From: Gilvimarinus sp. 2_MG-2023
GTDB taxonomy: Bacteria > Pseudomonadota > Gammaproteobacteria > Pseudomonadales > Cellvibrionaceae
Assembly (NCBI RefSeq): GCF_030547685.1
Contig: NZ_JAUOQM010000005.1
Location: 72,313 to 136,312, forward strand
Direction of reading: 5' to 3'
DNA: 64,000 nucleotides
The notes under the pieces are model-generated. The model saw only the letters and a list, made by a program, of their open reading frames with translations. It had not been told where the DNA came from and searched no databases. The position numbers and the translations under genes are program-made. Every line of letters begins with the position of its first letter. The stretch's first letter is position 1. This document shows positions 1-9,748 of the stretch, in pieces.

Positions 1-1
1 C

Positions 2-463
2 GGCCCTAGCACAAACCCTCACACTAAAGACCGCTTAGCGGGTTTTTATGAAGCGCTAGCGGTCGCTGGTATAGAGCACGACCACGCATTACTTGCCGAG
101 GGGGATTACACCGCTTGGTCGGGTCTCAACAGCGCCAAGCAGTTTTGCCACATGACGCCACTGCCAACAGCGGTGTTTTGTATGAATGATGAAATGGCAA
201 TTGGGGCGGTCCAAACCTTTAAAGCGCAAGGGCTAAAAGTGCCGGAAGATATTTCGGTAACTGGGTTTGATGATATTAGCTATGCGCGCTATTGCGACCC
301 GAGCTTAACTACGGTGACTCAACCGGCAGATGAAATGGGCCGCTTGGCGATGGATATACTGTTGCGCCTGCTCGACGGGCAAGAGCTGGTACAACAAGAA
401 AATGTATTACCGGCGGAATTTGTGATTCGTAAAAGCACCACGGTTCCCGCCAACAATTCCTAA
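2..463 (+). CDS. LacI-family transcriptional regulator, 3' part only
   Basis: Open from the left edge; 153 residues of the effector-binding and dimerisation half of a LacI/GalR repressor are visible, without the helix-turn-helix. Recognisable are the NDEMAIGA motif of the sugar-binding core and the GFDDISYARYCDPSLTTV stretch near the C-terminus, which resembles the CytR/GalR branch. It ends 21 bp before the end of the convergent epimerase gene, so the two may form one sugar-utilisation locus that continues to the left. The effector sugar cannot be read from the sequence. The family assignment is secure. Confidence 0.9.
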   Translation, partial: GPSTNPHTKDRLAGFYEALAVAGIEHDHALLAEGDYTAWSGLNSAKQFCHMTPLPTAVFCMNDEMAIGAVQTFKAQGLKVPEDISVTGFDDISYARYCDPSLTTVTQPADEMGRLAMDILLRLLDGQELVQQENVLPAEFVIRKSTTVPANNS

Positions 464-484
464 TCCACTGTCAATTGGCGGTGA

Positions 485-1642
485 TTATTTGGCTTCGCGA
501 CCGGCCAGGAACGCTTGCAGATGCTGGATCAAAACCATTAAATGATAAAGCGTACTGGCCGGTGCGGTATCGACTACGATTTCATCGTCCGCGCCGCGTT
601 GATCCACATAAGTGCCGGGAGTTATGCCACACAAATAATAGGTGAAAAGTGACTCAATACCGACTGCGGCCAATGCTTCTGCCTCTGGATCACCATGCTC
701 GGCCATAACTAGGCAAGCTTTTATCATCTCTGTCAGCCCCCAACAACGCTTAGTCTGCTGTAAAATGCCACCTGCAGCGGTGACAGAATCGCACACTAAG
801 CCACTATCACTTTGGTAGCCCAGCTCATAGGCACGCCGATACAATATCTGTAAGTAGTTGCCTAGATCGCGGCCAGATAAGCGCTGATACCAGTCCAACA
901 ACCACACCCACTCAAACATATGACCAGGCTCGATAATTTGGCCATCAGCCCCGCTGGCCAGCCGCCAATCCGAGAAAAAGTACTCTTGCAATACACCTTG
1001 CTTGGCACAGAAAAAAAAACGCTCGAACAAATCGAATATATGCCCTGCACGCAGCAACCATTGCCGATCGCCACTGGCTTCATACAGCGCCATAAAAGCT
1101 TCGAACAAATGCATATGGGGATTTTGCCGGCGCCACTTATAAACGTAATTGCCTTCACTCCAACCGCCGTAAGGTGAGGCAAAAGCTCGATCTAGGTACT
1201 GCATTAATGCATCAGCCTTCGCTAGCACCGAGGCGTCTTTTGTTACACGGTATTGCCAAGCGTAGGCGAGCAAAAAAAAGGCGTGATCGTACAAGTCTTG
1301 ATCGAAATCGCAGACTTTAAACTCGGGACTGAGCAAGCGAGGGAAGCCTCCACCAACACTTGGCTCGACTTGGCACGTCTCGACAAACTTCAACATACCC
1401 GCACCGATTGCTGCACCGTCAGCACACCACCCCAAGGCTTCACAGGCGGTAAAAAAGAATGCTTGGCGGGCCTGAACTCGCACCCGTACATCCGCTTGAG
1501 TATCGGCCTGCCCGTGTGCGGTCAAACGCTCTACACTGGCACCCAGCTCAGGGTGAATACCGCGCTCGAGCCAAACGGGAATCGCGTCTCGCTGCACCCA
1601 GTGGCTCAAACGTTGTGATTGATATGTTAGATTGTGTGACAT
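485..1642 (-). CDS. AGE-family sugar epimerase/isomerase (possible D-mannose isomerase)
   Basis: 385 residues, the usual length for the N-acylglucosamine 2-epimerase superfamily, an alpha/alpha six-barrel fold. Family motifs are visible: HMHLFEA (about 176-182), EPGHMFEWVWLL (238-249) and RCWGLTEMIKA (about 308-318). The EPGHxFEWxWLL and RCWxxTE forms fit the mannose isomerase/YihS side of the family better than cellobiose 2-epimerases. There is no signal peptide, so it is cytoplasmic. It would interconvert an aldose with its ketose or C2 epimer, for example mannose with fructose. The neighbouring LacI regulator supports a catabolic role. The substrate is inferred. Confidence 0.8.
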   Translation of the reverse strand: MSHNLTYQSQRLSHWVQRDAIPVWLERGIHPELGASVERLTAHGQADTQADVRVRVQARQAFFFTACEALGWCADGAAIGAGMLKFVETCQVEPSVGGGFPRLLSPEFKVCDFDQDLYDHAFFLLAYAWQYRVTKDASVLAKADALMQYLDRAFASPYGGWSEGNYVYKWRRQNPHMHLFEAFMALYEASGDRQWLLRAGHIFDLFERFFFCAKQGVLQEYFFSDWRLASGADGQIIEPGHMFEWVWLLDWYQRLSGRDLGNYLQILYRRAYELGYQSDSGLVCDSVTAAGGILQQTKRCWGLTEMIKACLVMAEHGDPEAEALAAVGIESLFTYYLCGITPGTYVDQRGADDEIVVDTAPASTLYHLMVLIQHLQAFLAGREAK

Positions 1643-1678
1643 TAGACCTACGGCTTTTTCAAAACAGCGCTTTTAAAC

Positions 1679-1708
1679 GAGGGCAGCATAATGCCCAACA
1701 ACGCCCTC
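1679..1708 (-). terminator. Hairpin downstream of coaD
   Basis: Nested inverted repeats: GAGGGC (1679-1684) with GCCCTC (1703-1708), and an inner GGGCA/TGCCC pair. Read on the minus strand it is followed by GTTTAAAA. It lies between the coaD stop and the epimerase start. The U-tract is weak, so this is only a possible terminator. Confidence 0.3.
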
Positions 1709-1752
1709 AACTGCAATTCAAACCCGCGCGTCCACCAAACACCCCTTCAAGG

Positions 1753-2274
<522 letters not shown>

Positions 2275-2331
2275 CTACAAAAATCATCAGCGCGTTACCA
2301 GCCCGACCACTCGCCGGGTGGTTATTCAGTC

Positions 2332-2916
2332 TTATAGCACCCGAAACAAAGCATAGCAGACCCGGCCCGCCTGCTTTTGCCGGTGCACTTGCCAATTAAC
2401 TGGCACCTGATAACGCGCCTCAAGCGGAGATTCAATGTACACCCAAGCCTCTGACGCCAGCCAAGGGGCTAACGCGTCAATGCAGCTTTGCCACAAATCG
2501 GCGGCAAAGGGTGGGTCGAGAAACACCACATCGAAGGGCTCTTTAGGTGCTTGGGCCAGCGCGACCAAGGTGTCGCCTCGGCGCAAGTGTGCCTCGGGCG
2601 CCTGCAATAGCTGCAAAGACTCGGCGATGGCTTTGGCCGCCGCGGGGTGCTGTTCCCACAACTCCACCAAACTGGCCCCGCGCGAGAGCGACTCCAGCCC
2701 CAACGCGCCGGTACCGGCGAATAAATCCAGGCAGCGCGAACCCGGCAACCAAGGCGCCAACCAATTAAATAGTGTTTCGCGAATGCGATCCCCAGTGGGG
2801 CGCAGCCCGTCTACATCGGCCACGGGTAGCTTGCGGCCGCGGTGACGACCGCCAATAATGCGCAAAACTTGCGGCTTTACGATGGTTTTTTTTGCTCTTG
2901 CCCGCGATTTGGACAC
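2332..2916 (-). CDS. rsmD: 16S rRNA (guanine966-N2)-methyltransferase
   Basis: 194 residues. The Rossmann SAM-binding motif DLFAGTGALG is at 64-73 and the N-methyltransferase catalytic motif DPPF at 134-137. The N-terminal RIIGGRHRGRKL stretch is typical of RsmD and contacts rRNA. The product methylates G966 of 16S rRNA in the 30S subunit. It is transcribed divergently from ftsY, 74 bp away, as in many gammaproteobacteria. Confidence 0.96.
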   Translation of the reverse strand: MSKSRARAKKTIVKPQVLRIIGGRHRGRKLPVADVDGLRPTGDRIRETLFNWLAPWLPGSRCLDLFAGTGALGLESLSRGASLVELWEQHPAAAKAIAESLQLLQAPEAHLRRGDTLVALAQAPKEPFDVVFLDPPFAADLWQSCIDALAPWLASEAWVYIESPLEARYQVPVNWQVHRQKQAGRVCYALFRVL

Positions 2917-2990
2917 AACGGTCTCTCCCTACTCCTGAGAAGTGGTAGGATAGCGCCTTTGTTGATTCTCCATAAGGGTTACCTGCACCC

Positions 2991-4049
2991 ATGTTTTTCA
3001 AACGCTTTAAAAAAGGCGCTCCTGAAGAGCCCCAAACCGACATCAGCCAAAAGCCTGAGCCCAACACACAAGAGTCCAGCGCTCCAGAGCCTGCCACTCA
3101 GGCTTCCGAGCCACCGGAAAAACCCGCCAAAGAGGGGTTTTTCGGTCGTATTAAACGCGGTTTGTCGCGCACCAGCGGGCAGTTTTCTGAGGGCCTCGGC
3201 AATCTATTTTTGGGTAAAAAAGAAATCGACGACGAGCTGCTGGAGGATATTGAATCCCAGCTGTTGGTGGCCGATGTGGGCATGGAGGCGACCGAGTCCA
3301 TCATTGCCGATCTCACCGACCGGGTAGCGCGCAAGCAATTATCTGACCCACAAGCGCTGTTCACCGCCCTGCAAGAAGCGCTGGGCGAGCTACTCGCCCC
3401 GGCTGAGGCACCACTGAGTATCGATACCAGTCACTCGCCGTTTGTGATTTTAATTGTCGGCGTCAATGGGGTGGGGAAAACCACCACCATCGGCAAGCTG
3501 GCCAAACGCCTGCAAAACGAGGGCAAGTCGGTGATGCTGGCCGCGGGGGATACCTTCCGCGCCGCCGCGGTGGAGCAGCTACAAGTGTGGGGCGAGCGCA
3601 ATGCGGTACCCGTTATTGCCCAGCACACGGGCGCTGACAGCGCCTCGGTTATTTTCGATGCGGTACAAGCGGCTAAATCGCGCGGCACGGATGTCGTCAT
3701 CGCCGATACCGCCGGCCGTCTGCACAATAAAGACCACCTAATGGAAGAGTTGTCCAAGGTGCGTCGCGTGATGGGCAAGCTCGATGACAGTGCCCCGCAC
3801 GAAACCCTACTGGTACTGGATGCCGGCACAGGCCAAAACGCCGTCAGCCAAGCCAAGCACTTTACCGAGGCCGCGGGCGTCAGCGGTTTAGTCTTAACCA
3901 AGCTCGACGGCACCGCCAAGGGCGGAGTCATTTTTGCCCTAACTAAGCAATTTAATTTGCCGGTGCGCTTTATTGGCGTGGGTGAAAGTATTGACGACCT
4001 GCAACCCTTCGCCGCCAAACCCTTTGTTGAGGCCCTGTTTAACCGGTGA
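2991..4049 (+). CDS. ftsY: Signal recognition particle receptor FtsY
   Basis: 352 residues: an acidic, Pro/Glu-rich N-terminal A domain of about 60 residues, then the SRP GTPase NG domain. GTPase motifs are GVNGVGKTT (157-165), DTFRAAA (187-193), DTAGR (239-243) and TKLDG near 303. FtsY docks the ribosome-SRP complex at the inner membrane. The A domain is short compared with E. coli FtsY (497 residues), a known and tolerated variation. The stop overlaps the GTG start of ftsE by 4 bp, giving the ftsY-ftsE-ftsX operon. Confidence 0.97.
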   Translation: MFFKRFKKGAPEEPQTDISQKPEPNTQESSAPEPATQASEPPEKPAKEGFFGRIKRGLSRTSGQFSEGLGNLFLGKKEIDDELLEDIESQLLVADVGMEATESIIADLTDRVARKQLSDPQALFTALQEALGELLAPAEAPLSIDTSHSPFVILIVGVNGVGKTTTIGKLAKRLQNEGKSVMLAAGDTFRAAAVEQLQVWGERNAVPVIAQHTGADSASVIFDAVQAAKSRGTDVVIADTAGRLHNKDHLMEELSKVRRVMGKLDDSAPHETLLVLDAGTGQNAVSQAKHFTEAAGVSGLVLTKLDGTAKGGVIFALTKQFNLPVRFIGVGESIDDLQPFAAKPFVEALFNR

Positions 4050-4711
4050 TTCAATTCAGCGGAGTCAGCAAGCGCTACGCTACCGGGCAAGACGCCTTAA
4101 GCCGGGTGGACTTTCATATTGAGCGCGGCGAAATGGTATTTTTAACCGGCCACTCCGGCGCCGGTAAAAGTACCCTGATGAAGCTCATTATGTTGATGGA
4201 ACGCCCCACCAGCGGCCAAGTCGTGGTGGGCGGGCGCAACACTGAGCGTATCCGCGCCAAACAGATTGCCCACTACCGGCGCGATATCGGCGTCGTGTTT
4301 CAGAACCATCAATTGTTGTTCGATCGCAGTGTATTCGACAATATCGCCTTGCCCCTGCAGGTGGCGGGCTTTCAAAACGCCGACATTGGCCGCAGGGTGC
4401 GGGCCGCTCTGGACAAAGTCGGACTTCTACACAAAGAGCGACAAAACCCCATAACGCTATCCGGCGGGGAACAGCAGCGCGTTGGTATCGCCCGCGCGGT
4501 GGTCAACAAACCCGCATTGGTACTGGCCGATGAGCCCACCGGCAACCTCGACCCCGAGTTGTCGGCCGAGATTATGAATTTGTTCCGCCAGTTTAACGAG
4601 CTGGGGATGACGCTGGTAATCGCCACCCATGACATCGACCTCATCGAACGCATGAACCGGCGAGTACTGCATCTAGAGCAGGGCCGGGTCGTCTCCGGCG
4701 GGGGCGTATAA
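4046..4711 (+). CDS. ftsE: Cell-division ABC transporter ATP-binding protein FtsE
   Basis: 221 residues, complete ABC ATPase. Walker A is GHSGAGKST (35-43), the signature LSGGEQQ is at 138-144 and Walker B with catalytic Glu is VLADEPT (159-165). With FtsX it forms the complex that activates periplasmic peptidoglycan amidases at the septum. The start is a GTG inside the ftsY stop (GTGA overlap), so translation is probably coupled. The stop overlaps the ftsX ATG by one base. Confidence 0.97.
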   Translation: MIQFSGVSKRYATGQDALSRVDFHIERGEMVFLTGHSGAGKSTLMKLIMLMERPTSGQVVVGGRNTERIRAKQIAHYRRDIGVVFQNHQLLFDRSVFDNIALPLQVAGFQNADIGRRVRAALDKVGLLHKERQNPITLSGGEQQRVGIARAVVNKPALVLADEPTGNLDPELSAEIMNLFRQFNELGMTLVIATHDIDLIERMNRRVLHLEQGRVVSGGGV

Positions 4712-5697
4712 TGGCCCGCCCCAACCAAGTACCCGCTCGCCCCAAGGGCGCCATTCACAGTAAAACCCAGTGGCGCGACCGGCTAGAAGCCTGGCAGGCA
4801 CACCACAGCACCTGCGCCATTGAAAGCCTTATCCGGCTAACCCGCTCCCCCCTGCAAAGCTTGCTGACCTGGCTGGTGGTCGCCATTGCCACTGCTCTAC
4901 CCGCCACCTTGTATGTAGCGCTGCAAAACGTACAGGCATTGGGCTACAACTGGCAGGACTCCAGCCAAATCTCCGTGTTTATCAAGCGCCAGACGGCCCC
5001 CGAGGCCATAGAGCGTTGGCGCACGGAGTTGAGCCAACAGGCGGGTATTGAGCAGGTAGACTACATCAGCCCCTCTGATGCCCTGGCCGAGTTTCGCCAG
5101 CATTCTGGGCTCGGTGAGGTTTTAAATGATCTAGAGGAAAACCCTCTGCCCCCGGTTCTTCTGGTGCAGCCGCGGGCAGAGGCCAGCCAAGGGGCCGCAC
5201 TGGAGCAACTGCTGGCATCACTTAACGATCACGCCCTGAGCGATGAAGCCAAACTGGACATGATGTGGGTACAACGGCTGCAGCAATTGATCGATCTCGC
5301 CTCGCGTGGCGTATTCTTTCTAGCGTTGCTCTTGGTGCTAGGTCTATTGCTGGTCATTGGCAACACCATTCGTTTGGCGATTGAAAATCGCCGCGATGAA
5401 ATCGTGGTAGTGAAGCTTGTCGGCGGAACCGATGCCTACGTGCGCCGCCCGTTTTTGTACACCGGACTCTGGTACGGTTTAGGCGGCGGAGTGATTGCGC
5501 TGATTTTATTGGCCTTAGGCTTGGGATGGCTGTCGGTACCGGTGGCAAAACTTGCCAACCTTTATCACAGTGAGTTTCACCTGCAGGGGCTTAACTTTTA
5601 CACCAGCTTACAGTTGGTGCTATTGGCCGGCTTAGTAGGCCTCGCTGGCGCCTGGTTGGCAGTGGGGCGTCATTTACGCGCCATAAAACCAGAGTAA
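4711..5697 (+). CDS. ftsX: Cell-division permease-like protein FtsX
   Basis: 328 residues. A cytoplasmic N-terminus of about 50 residues precedes TM1 (about 52-75). A periplasmic domain (about 80-190) follows, then three more hydrophobic segments near 195-220, 255-275 and 298-320: the four-helix FtsX topology. The periplasmic domain is the part that recruits amidase activators such as EnvC. It is last in the ftsYEX operon and sits just upstream of rpoH, as in many gammaproteobacteria. Confidence 0.95.
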   Translation: MARPNQVPARPKGAIHSKTQWRDRLEAWQAHHSTCAIESLIRLTRSPLQSLLTWLVVAIATALPATLYVALQNVQALGYNWQDSSQISVFIKRQTAPEAIERWRTELSQQAGIEQVDYISPSDALAEFRQHSGLGEVLNDLEENPLPPVLLVQPRAEASQGAALEQLLASLNDHALSDEAKLDMMWVQRLQQLIDLASRGVFFLALLLVLGLLLVIGNTIRLAIENRRDEIVVVKLVGGTDAYVRRPFLYTGLWYGLGGGVIALILLALGLGWLSVPVAKLANLYHSEFHLQGLNFYTSLQLVLLAGLVGLAGAWLAVGRHLRAIKPE

Positions 5698-5711
5698 ACA
5701 GCCGGTTTTAT
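5683..5711 (+). terminator. Possible terminator overlapping the end of ftsX
   Basis: Perfect 8-bp inverted repeat ATAAAACC (5683-5690) / GGTTTTAT (5704-5711) with a 13-nt loop that contains the ftsX stop. The stem is A/T-rich and the following tract is short, so termination efficiency is doubtful. Confidence 0.35.
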
Positions 5712-5773
5712 CCCCCGCACCCACTCAACTGGGTAAAGATGTACTAAGCCCTTGAAAAGACTACCAAAAGATG

Positions 5774-5801
5774 GGAACTTTTGGTTATTGGCAGTCTCCA
5801 A
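5774..5801 (+). promoter_or_regulatory. Candidate sigma-E (RpoE) promoter for rpoH
   Basis: GGAACTT (5774-5780), 16 nt, then TCCAA (5797-5801). This matches the envelope-stress sigma-E consensus, an exact GGAACTT -35 and a TCNAA-like -10, and lies about 80 bp upstream of the rpoH start. E. coli rpoH also has a sigma-E promoter. The assignment is by pattern only. Confidence 0.5.
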
Positions 5802-5817
5802 GTAGTAATGCTAGACT
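5788..5817 (+). promoter_or_regulatory. Candidate sigma-70 promoter for rpoH
   Basis: TTGGCA (5788-5793), an 18-nt spacer, then TAGACT (5812-5817). It overlaps the candidate sigma-E element, so the two would give closely spaced start sites. Confidence 0.4.
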
Positions 5818-5879
5818 AAACGACCCCAGATCGAACGGTTTGGGGACAACTTAAGGTTAAATTTCGGGAGTTTACGAGT

Positions 5880-6740
5880 ATGGGCACTAGCCTACAGCCA
5901 TTGGGGAATCTATCGCCAGGGGCGAACCTCAACGCCTATGTGCAGGCTGTCAGCGGTTTTTCCGTCTTATCCCAAGAGGAAGAGAAAAACCTCGCTGAAG
6001 ACCTTTACTACAACGACAATGTCGACGCGGCGCGGCGCCTAATTATGGCCCATCTGCGCTTTGTTGTGCACATTGCCCGTTCCTACAACGGTTACGGCCT
6101 ACCCTTGGGTGATTTAATCCAAGAGGGTAATGTCGGCCTTATGAAAGCGGTAAAACGCTTCAACCCAGAAAAAGGCGTGCGCTTAGTTTCTTTTGCCGTG
6201 CACTGGATTAAAGCCGAAATACACGAATTTATTCTAAAGAACTGGCGCATTGTCAAAGTGGCCACCACCAAGGCCCAGCGCAAATTGTTCTTTAACCTAC
6301 GCGGTGCGAAGAAGCGCTTAGCGTGGCTAACCAACGATGAAGCTAAGGCCGTGGCCGAAGACTTAAACGTTGAAGTTAAGCATGTACGCGAAATGGAAAG
6401 CCGCCTGTCTTCTTACGACGCGGCTTTCGACGCACCGGAAAACGAAGACGAAGACAGCCACTTTGTGGCCCCAGCCCACTACCTAGAAGACAAGCGCCAA
6501 GATCCGGCAGTGCAATTAGAAGCGGCCGACTGGGAAGCGACCAACGTCAATGGGCTTGAAAACGCTATGGCTCAGCTGGATGATCGCAGTCGTACCATTT
6601 TGCAACGCCGCTGGCTGAGCGATGGTAAATCCACCTTGCATGATCTGGCCGCCGAGTATGGCGTATCCGCTGAGCGCATTCGCCAGCTGGAAAAAAACGC
6701 CATGAAAAAAGTAAAAACCATGATGGAAGCGGCTGCCTAA
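5880..6740 (+). CDS. rpoH: RNA polymerase heat-shock sigma factor (sigma-32)
   Basis: 286 residues. Region 2 is complete ([27 protein letters not shown], then the -10 recognition helix around [15 protein letters not shown]). The RpoH box QRKLFFNLR follows, which separates it from RpoS and RpoD. Region 4 carries a helix-turn-helix ending [15 protein letters not shown]. It directs transcription of heat-shock chaperones and proteases. It is a single-gene unit with its own upstream promoters and a strong downstream terminator. Confidence 0.97.
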   Translation: MGTSLQPLGNLSPGANLNAYVQAVSGFSVLSQEEEKNLAEDLYYNDNVDAARRLIMAHLRFVVHIARSYNGYGLPLGDLIQEGNVGLMKAVKRFNPEKGVRLVSFAVHWIKAEIHEFILKNWRIVKVATTKAQRKLFFNLRGAKKRLAWLTNDEAKAVAEDLNVEVKHVREMESRLSSYDAAFDAPENEDEDSHFVAPAHYLEDKRQDPAVQLEAADWEATNVNGLENAMAQLDDRSRTILQRRWLSDGKSTLHDLAAEYGVSAERIRQLEKNAMKKVKTMMEAAA

Positions 6741-6760
6741 ACCCCGCCCACTGTCACCGG

Positions 6761-6786
6761 AAGGCCGCGCCCTGCGCGGCTTTTTT
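6761..6786 (+). terminator. Rho-independent terminator of rpoH
   Basis: GCCGCGC (6764-6770), loop CCT, GCGCGGC (6774-6780), followed by six T. A compact GC-rich stem with a U-tract. Confidence 0.9.
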
Positions 6787-6810
6787 GTTTTAACCTAAAG
6801 ATAACCCACC

Positions 6811-7185
6811 ATGCCACAGCTGATACTCGCCACCGCTGCCGCCTTCGGCTTAATCGCTGTCGCCCTCGGTGCATTCGCTGCACACGGGCTCAAACATAAG
6901 CTTGCGGACAACTTACTATCAGCCTTTCAGACCGGCGTTGAGTATCAGATGTACCATGCGTTGGCGCTGTTAGCGTTGGCTATTTTAGTTAAACTAACAC
7001 CGGGCAATTGGCTCACGGCCAGCGCCGGGCTGTTTATACTAGGTACACTGCTGTTCAGTGGCAGTCTCTACGCTTTAGCACTCACTGGCGCCCGCTGGCT
7101 GGGGCCCATAACTCCCATTGGCGGCCTGTGCTTTATGCTGGGCTGGATTTGCCTGTTTATCGCCGCTTTTAAACACCTTAAGTAA
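6811..7185 (+). CDS. DUF423 family inner-membrane protein
   Basis: 124 residues with four hydrophobic segments. The N-terminus ([13 protein letters not shown]) and the [16 protein letters not shown] stretch are hallmarks of the DUF423/YgdD family. The function is unknown; these are small inner-membrane proteins widespread in proteobacteria. It is followed 8 bp later by trmB and probably shares its transcript. The coupling appears to be positional only. Confidence 0.85.
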   Translation: MPQLILATAAAFGLIAVALGAFAAHGLKHKLADNLLSAFQTGVEYQMYHALALLALAILVKLTPGNWLTASAGLFILGTLLFSGSLYALALTGARWLGPITPIGGLCFMLGWICLFIAAFKHLK

Positions 7186-7193
7186 CCCACACC

Positions 7194-7895
7194 ATGACCG
7201 AAGAATTTCGCCCCGAATACAAAAAAAAATCCATTCGCAGCTTTGTCATCCGCGCCGGCCGCATGACCGACGGCCAAAAAAGAGCCTTTGAAACCTATTG
7301 GCCTCAATACGGTGCCAGCCTGTTCGAAGGCCCCTTAAATACCGAGCAATCGTTTGGCCGGGAGGCACCACTGGTGCTGGAAATTGGCTTCGGCATGGGC
7401 GCCTCTCTTCTAGAGATGGCCCAAAACGAGCCCGACAAAGATTTTATCGGCATTGAAGTTCACCCCCCGGGTGTCGGCCGTCTAATTCAGACCGCGGGCC
7501 TGGCAGAGGTAAAAAACCTTAAAGTGTATATGGCCGATGCCACGGATGTGATGGACGACTGTATTGCCGACAACAGTTTAGCCCGCGTACAAATTTATTT
7601 CCCCGACCCCTGGCATAAAAAGAAGCACAATAAGCGGCGTATTGTGCAGCCAGAGTTTGTGCAAAAAATTCGACAAAAATTAGCCGTTGGCGGTGTTCTG
7701 CATTTGGCCACTGACTGGGAAAACTATGCTGAGCATATGCAAGAGGTGATGGAGGCCGCCGATGGTTACGCCAACACCGAAAGCGCCGGCGGTTTTAGCG
7801 GGCGCCCCGACTACCGCCCGATCACCAAGTTTGAAGTGCGCGGCGAAAAGCTGGGCCACGGCGTGTGGGATTTAATTTACCAGCGCACGGTATAA
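7194..7895 (+). CDS. trmB: tRNA (guanine46-N7)-methyltransferase
   Basis: 233 residues, typical length. Motifs include the SAM-binding [25 protein letters not shown], and the family signature [16 protein letters not shown], which contains catalytic and tRNA-contacting residues. It makes m7G46 in the variable loop of tRNA. No anomaly is seen. Confidence 0.97.
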   Translation: MTEEFRPEYKKKSIRSFVIRAGRMTDGQKRAFETYWPQYGASLFEGPLNTEQSFGREAPLVLEIGFGMGASLLEMAQNEPDKDFIGIEVHPPGVGRLIQTAGLAEVKNLKVYMADATDVMDDCIADNSLARVQIYFPDPWHKKKHNKRRIVQPEFVQKIRQKLAVGGVLHLATDWENYAEHMQEVMEAADGYANTESAGGFSGRPDYRPITKFEVRGEKLGHGVWDLIYQRTV

Positions 7896-7922
7896 ATTAT
7901 TGCAGTACCGCAAGGAATGCAT

Positions 7923-8714
7923 ATGCCCCACCCACTGCTAACCCGCCCCAACCTTAGCGCTGCCCTACTTGCGGCGGCGCTATTTGCTTACCTTTGCGAT
8001 GCCTTGCCCCTGGCTATACTGGCAATGCTGTTTGTCTTTAATACCTGCCTGTTTGCCTTAACGGCCTGGCACCCATCGCCAGACTATCGCTGGCATAGGC
8101 CGGGCAAAGTGGGGCTGTGGCTATTCGGCCTGGCTCTCGGATTTTTTATTGCGCTCTACCGACCAGAAGGTTTTCATTATCCGCTGCTCTATCACTTTAT
8201 CAGCTTAGATTTTACGCTGTACGCAAACTTGGGCAAAGGATTAGCAGGAATCCTGGTAATCACCTGGCTATGGCCCGTGACCGGCCGCGCTAAAAGCCTC
8301 AGCTTAAGCCTTGTGCTGGCGCTACTGGCGGCGATTATAATTTTAGCGGCGGCTTACATCTTAGGCGTAGCTTGGCAAGTCAAGCTGCCCGCAGGTATTG
8401 TGTGGTTCTTACTGATTAATATCGGTATTACAGTACTCGCCGAAGAGGCGTTTTTTCGCTTACAGTTACAACAACAATTGACTCAGTTATGGGGCGATGG
8501 CCGCCTGGCTATTGGCGTAGCAGCCATCGTTAGCGTGATCTTTTTTGCATTAGCACACCTACCGCCCGATCACCCTTACTTTGCCCTCTATGTGTTAGCC
8601 GGCAGCTTATATTGCGCGGTGTTTACCTACACTCGCCGTTTTGCCATGGCGGTGATAACTCATGCCACGGTTAATATCGGCCATTTTATCTTTTTGGCGT
8701 ATCCTTTAAGTTAA
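7923..8714 (+). CDS. CPBP-family intramembrane metalloprotease
   Basis: Polytopic membrane protein with the Abi/CPBP motifs in the C-terminal half: EEAFFR (motif 1), FALAHLP (motif 2 His) and HATVNIGHF (motif 3), the three sites that form the membrane-embedded active centre. Seven or eight hydrophobic segments. The ATG at 7923 is preferred over that at 7917 because AAGGA (7912-7916) lies 6 nt before it, whereas 7917 abuts the ribosome-binding site. This gives 263 residues. The substrate is unknown; relatives range from CAAX-type proteases to bacteriocin self-immunity proteins. Confidence 0.85.
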   Translation: MPHPLLTRPNLSAALLAAALFAYLCDALPLAILAMLFVFNTCLFALTAWHPSPDYRWHRPGKVGLWLFGLALGFFIALYRPEGFHYPLLYHFISLDFTLYANLGKGLAGILVITWLWPVTGRAKSLSLSLVLALLAAIIILAAAYILGVAWQVKLPAGIVWFLLINIGITVLAEEAFFRLQLQQQLTQLWGDGRLAIGVAAIVSVIFFALAHLPPDHPYFALYVLAGSLYCAVFTYTRRFAMAVITHATVNIGHFIFLAYPLS

Positions 8715-8726
8715 ACCGCAGGCTGA

Positions 8727-9722
8727 TCACTCAATCTCAATACCCGCCATAACCAGCTTACCTAACATTCGCCCACTCGCCACTTCACTCAACGCTTGGG
8801 TAACAACCTCCGGCGTCATAGGGCCCAAATCTTGTGCCAAAGTGCTTTGCAGCAGACCGTTATCCACAGCCGCTGCCACCTGATGCAAGATTTTCTTCTG
8901 CTGTTTAATATCGGACGTATTAAACAGTGACCGGGTAAACATAAACTCCCAGTGTACCGATACACACTTGCGCTTAAAGGGCATGATATCCAGCGCCGAT
9001 GGATCGTCAATGACACCGAGCTTACCTTGAGGGGCGATAAGCTCAACAATGCTTGGCAAATGTTGTTCGGTATGGGTTAAGGATGCCACCAAAGGCACGG
9101 CACCGATGCCTAGCTTTTTTAACTCGACATCAAGAGGCTGGCTGTGATCCACGATTATATCGGCCCCCATACGCTCAACCCATGCACAGCTTTCAGGGCG
9201 CGATGCGGTGGCAATCACTTTAAGACCAGTGAGCTTTTTCGCCAGTTGAATTAACATGGAGCCCACGCCGCCAGCACCACCGATCACCAATAAATAGCCC
9301 TCACTATCGCTGCTTGCGCCAAAGCGGTCAAACAGTAATTCCCATGCGGTTATCGAGGTTAAAGGCATGGCCGCAGCCGCGTTAAACGTTAAACTTTGCG
9401 GTTTATGAGAAACGATACGTTGATCCACCAAGTGCCACTGACTAAAACAGCCGGGCCGGTTGATAGCACCGGCGTACCAAACCTCATCACCCGGCTGAAA
9501 GTCCTGTACTTGGTCGCCAATAGCTTCCACTATACCAGCGGCATCCCAACCCAATATTTGCTGCTCGCCCGACGCCGGTGTAACACGGCTACGGATTTTT
9601 TCGTCCACCGGATTAATACCAACGGCTTTTACTCGCACCAGTATGTCTTGGCCCCTTGCCACAGGTTTTTCACAGTTGAGATAGCGCAGTGTTTTATCTG
9701 CAGTAAATCCAATAGCTTGCAT
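8727..9722 (-). CDS. Zinc-type alcohol dehydrogenase-like / quinone oxidoreductase (MDR family)
   Basis: Medium-chain dehydrogenase/reductase of 331 residues starting MQAIGF. The N-terminal GroES-like domain is followed by a Rossmann NAD(P)H site with GGAGGVGSM and ATASRPE. The overall form matches the zinc-binding alcohol dehydrogenase subgroup that in practice reduces quinones or enones. A longer start at 9809 would overlap the CBS gene by 61 bp, so the internal ATG at 9722 was chosen. It lies 26 bp downstream of the CBS gene. The physiological substrate is unknown. Confidence 0.85.
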   Translation of the reverse strand: MQAIGFTADKTLRYLNCEKPVARGQDILVRVKAVGINPVDEKIRSRVTPASGEQQILGWDAAGIVEAIGDQVQDFQPGDEVWYAGAINRPGCFSQWHLVDQRIVSHKPQSLTFNAAAAMPLTSITAWELLFDRFGASSDSEGYLLVIGGAGGVGSMLIQLAKKLTGLKVIATASRPESCAWVERMGADIIVDHSQPLDVELKKLGIGAVPLVASLTHTEQHLPSIVELIAPQGKLGVIDDPSALDIMPFKRKCVSVHWEFMFTRSLFNTSDIKQQKKILHQVAAAVDNGLLQSTLAQDLGPMTPEVVTQALSEVASGRMLGKLVMAGIEIE

Positions 9723-9748
9723 ATTAATCTCTGTTGCTTTGAATGGCT

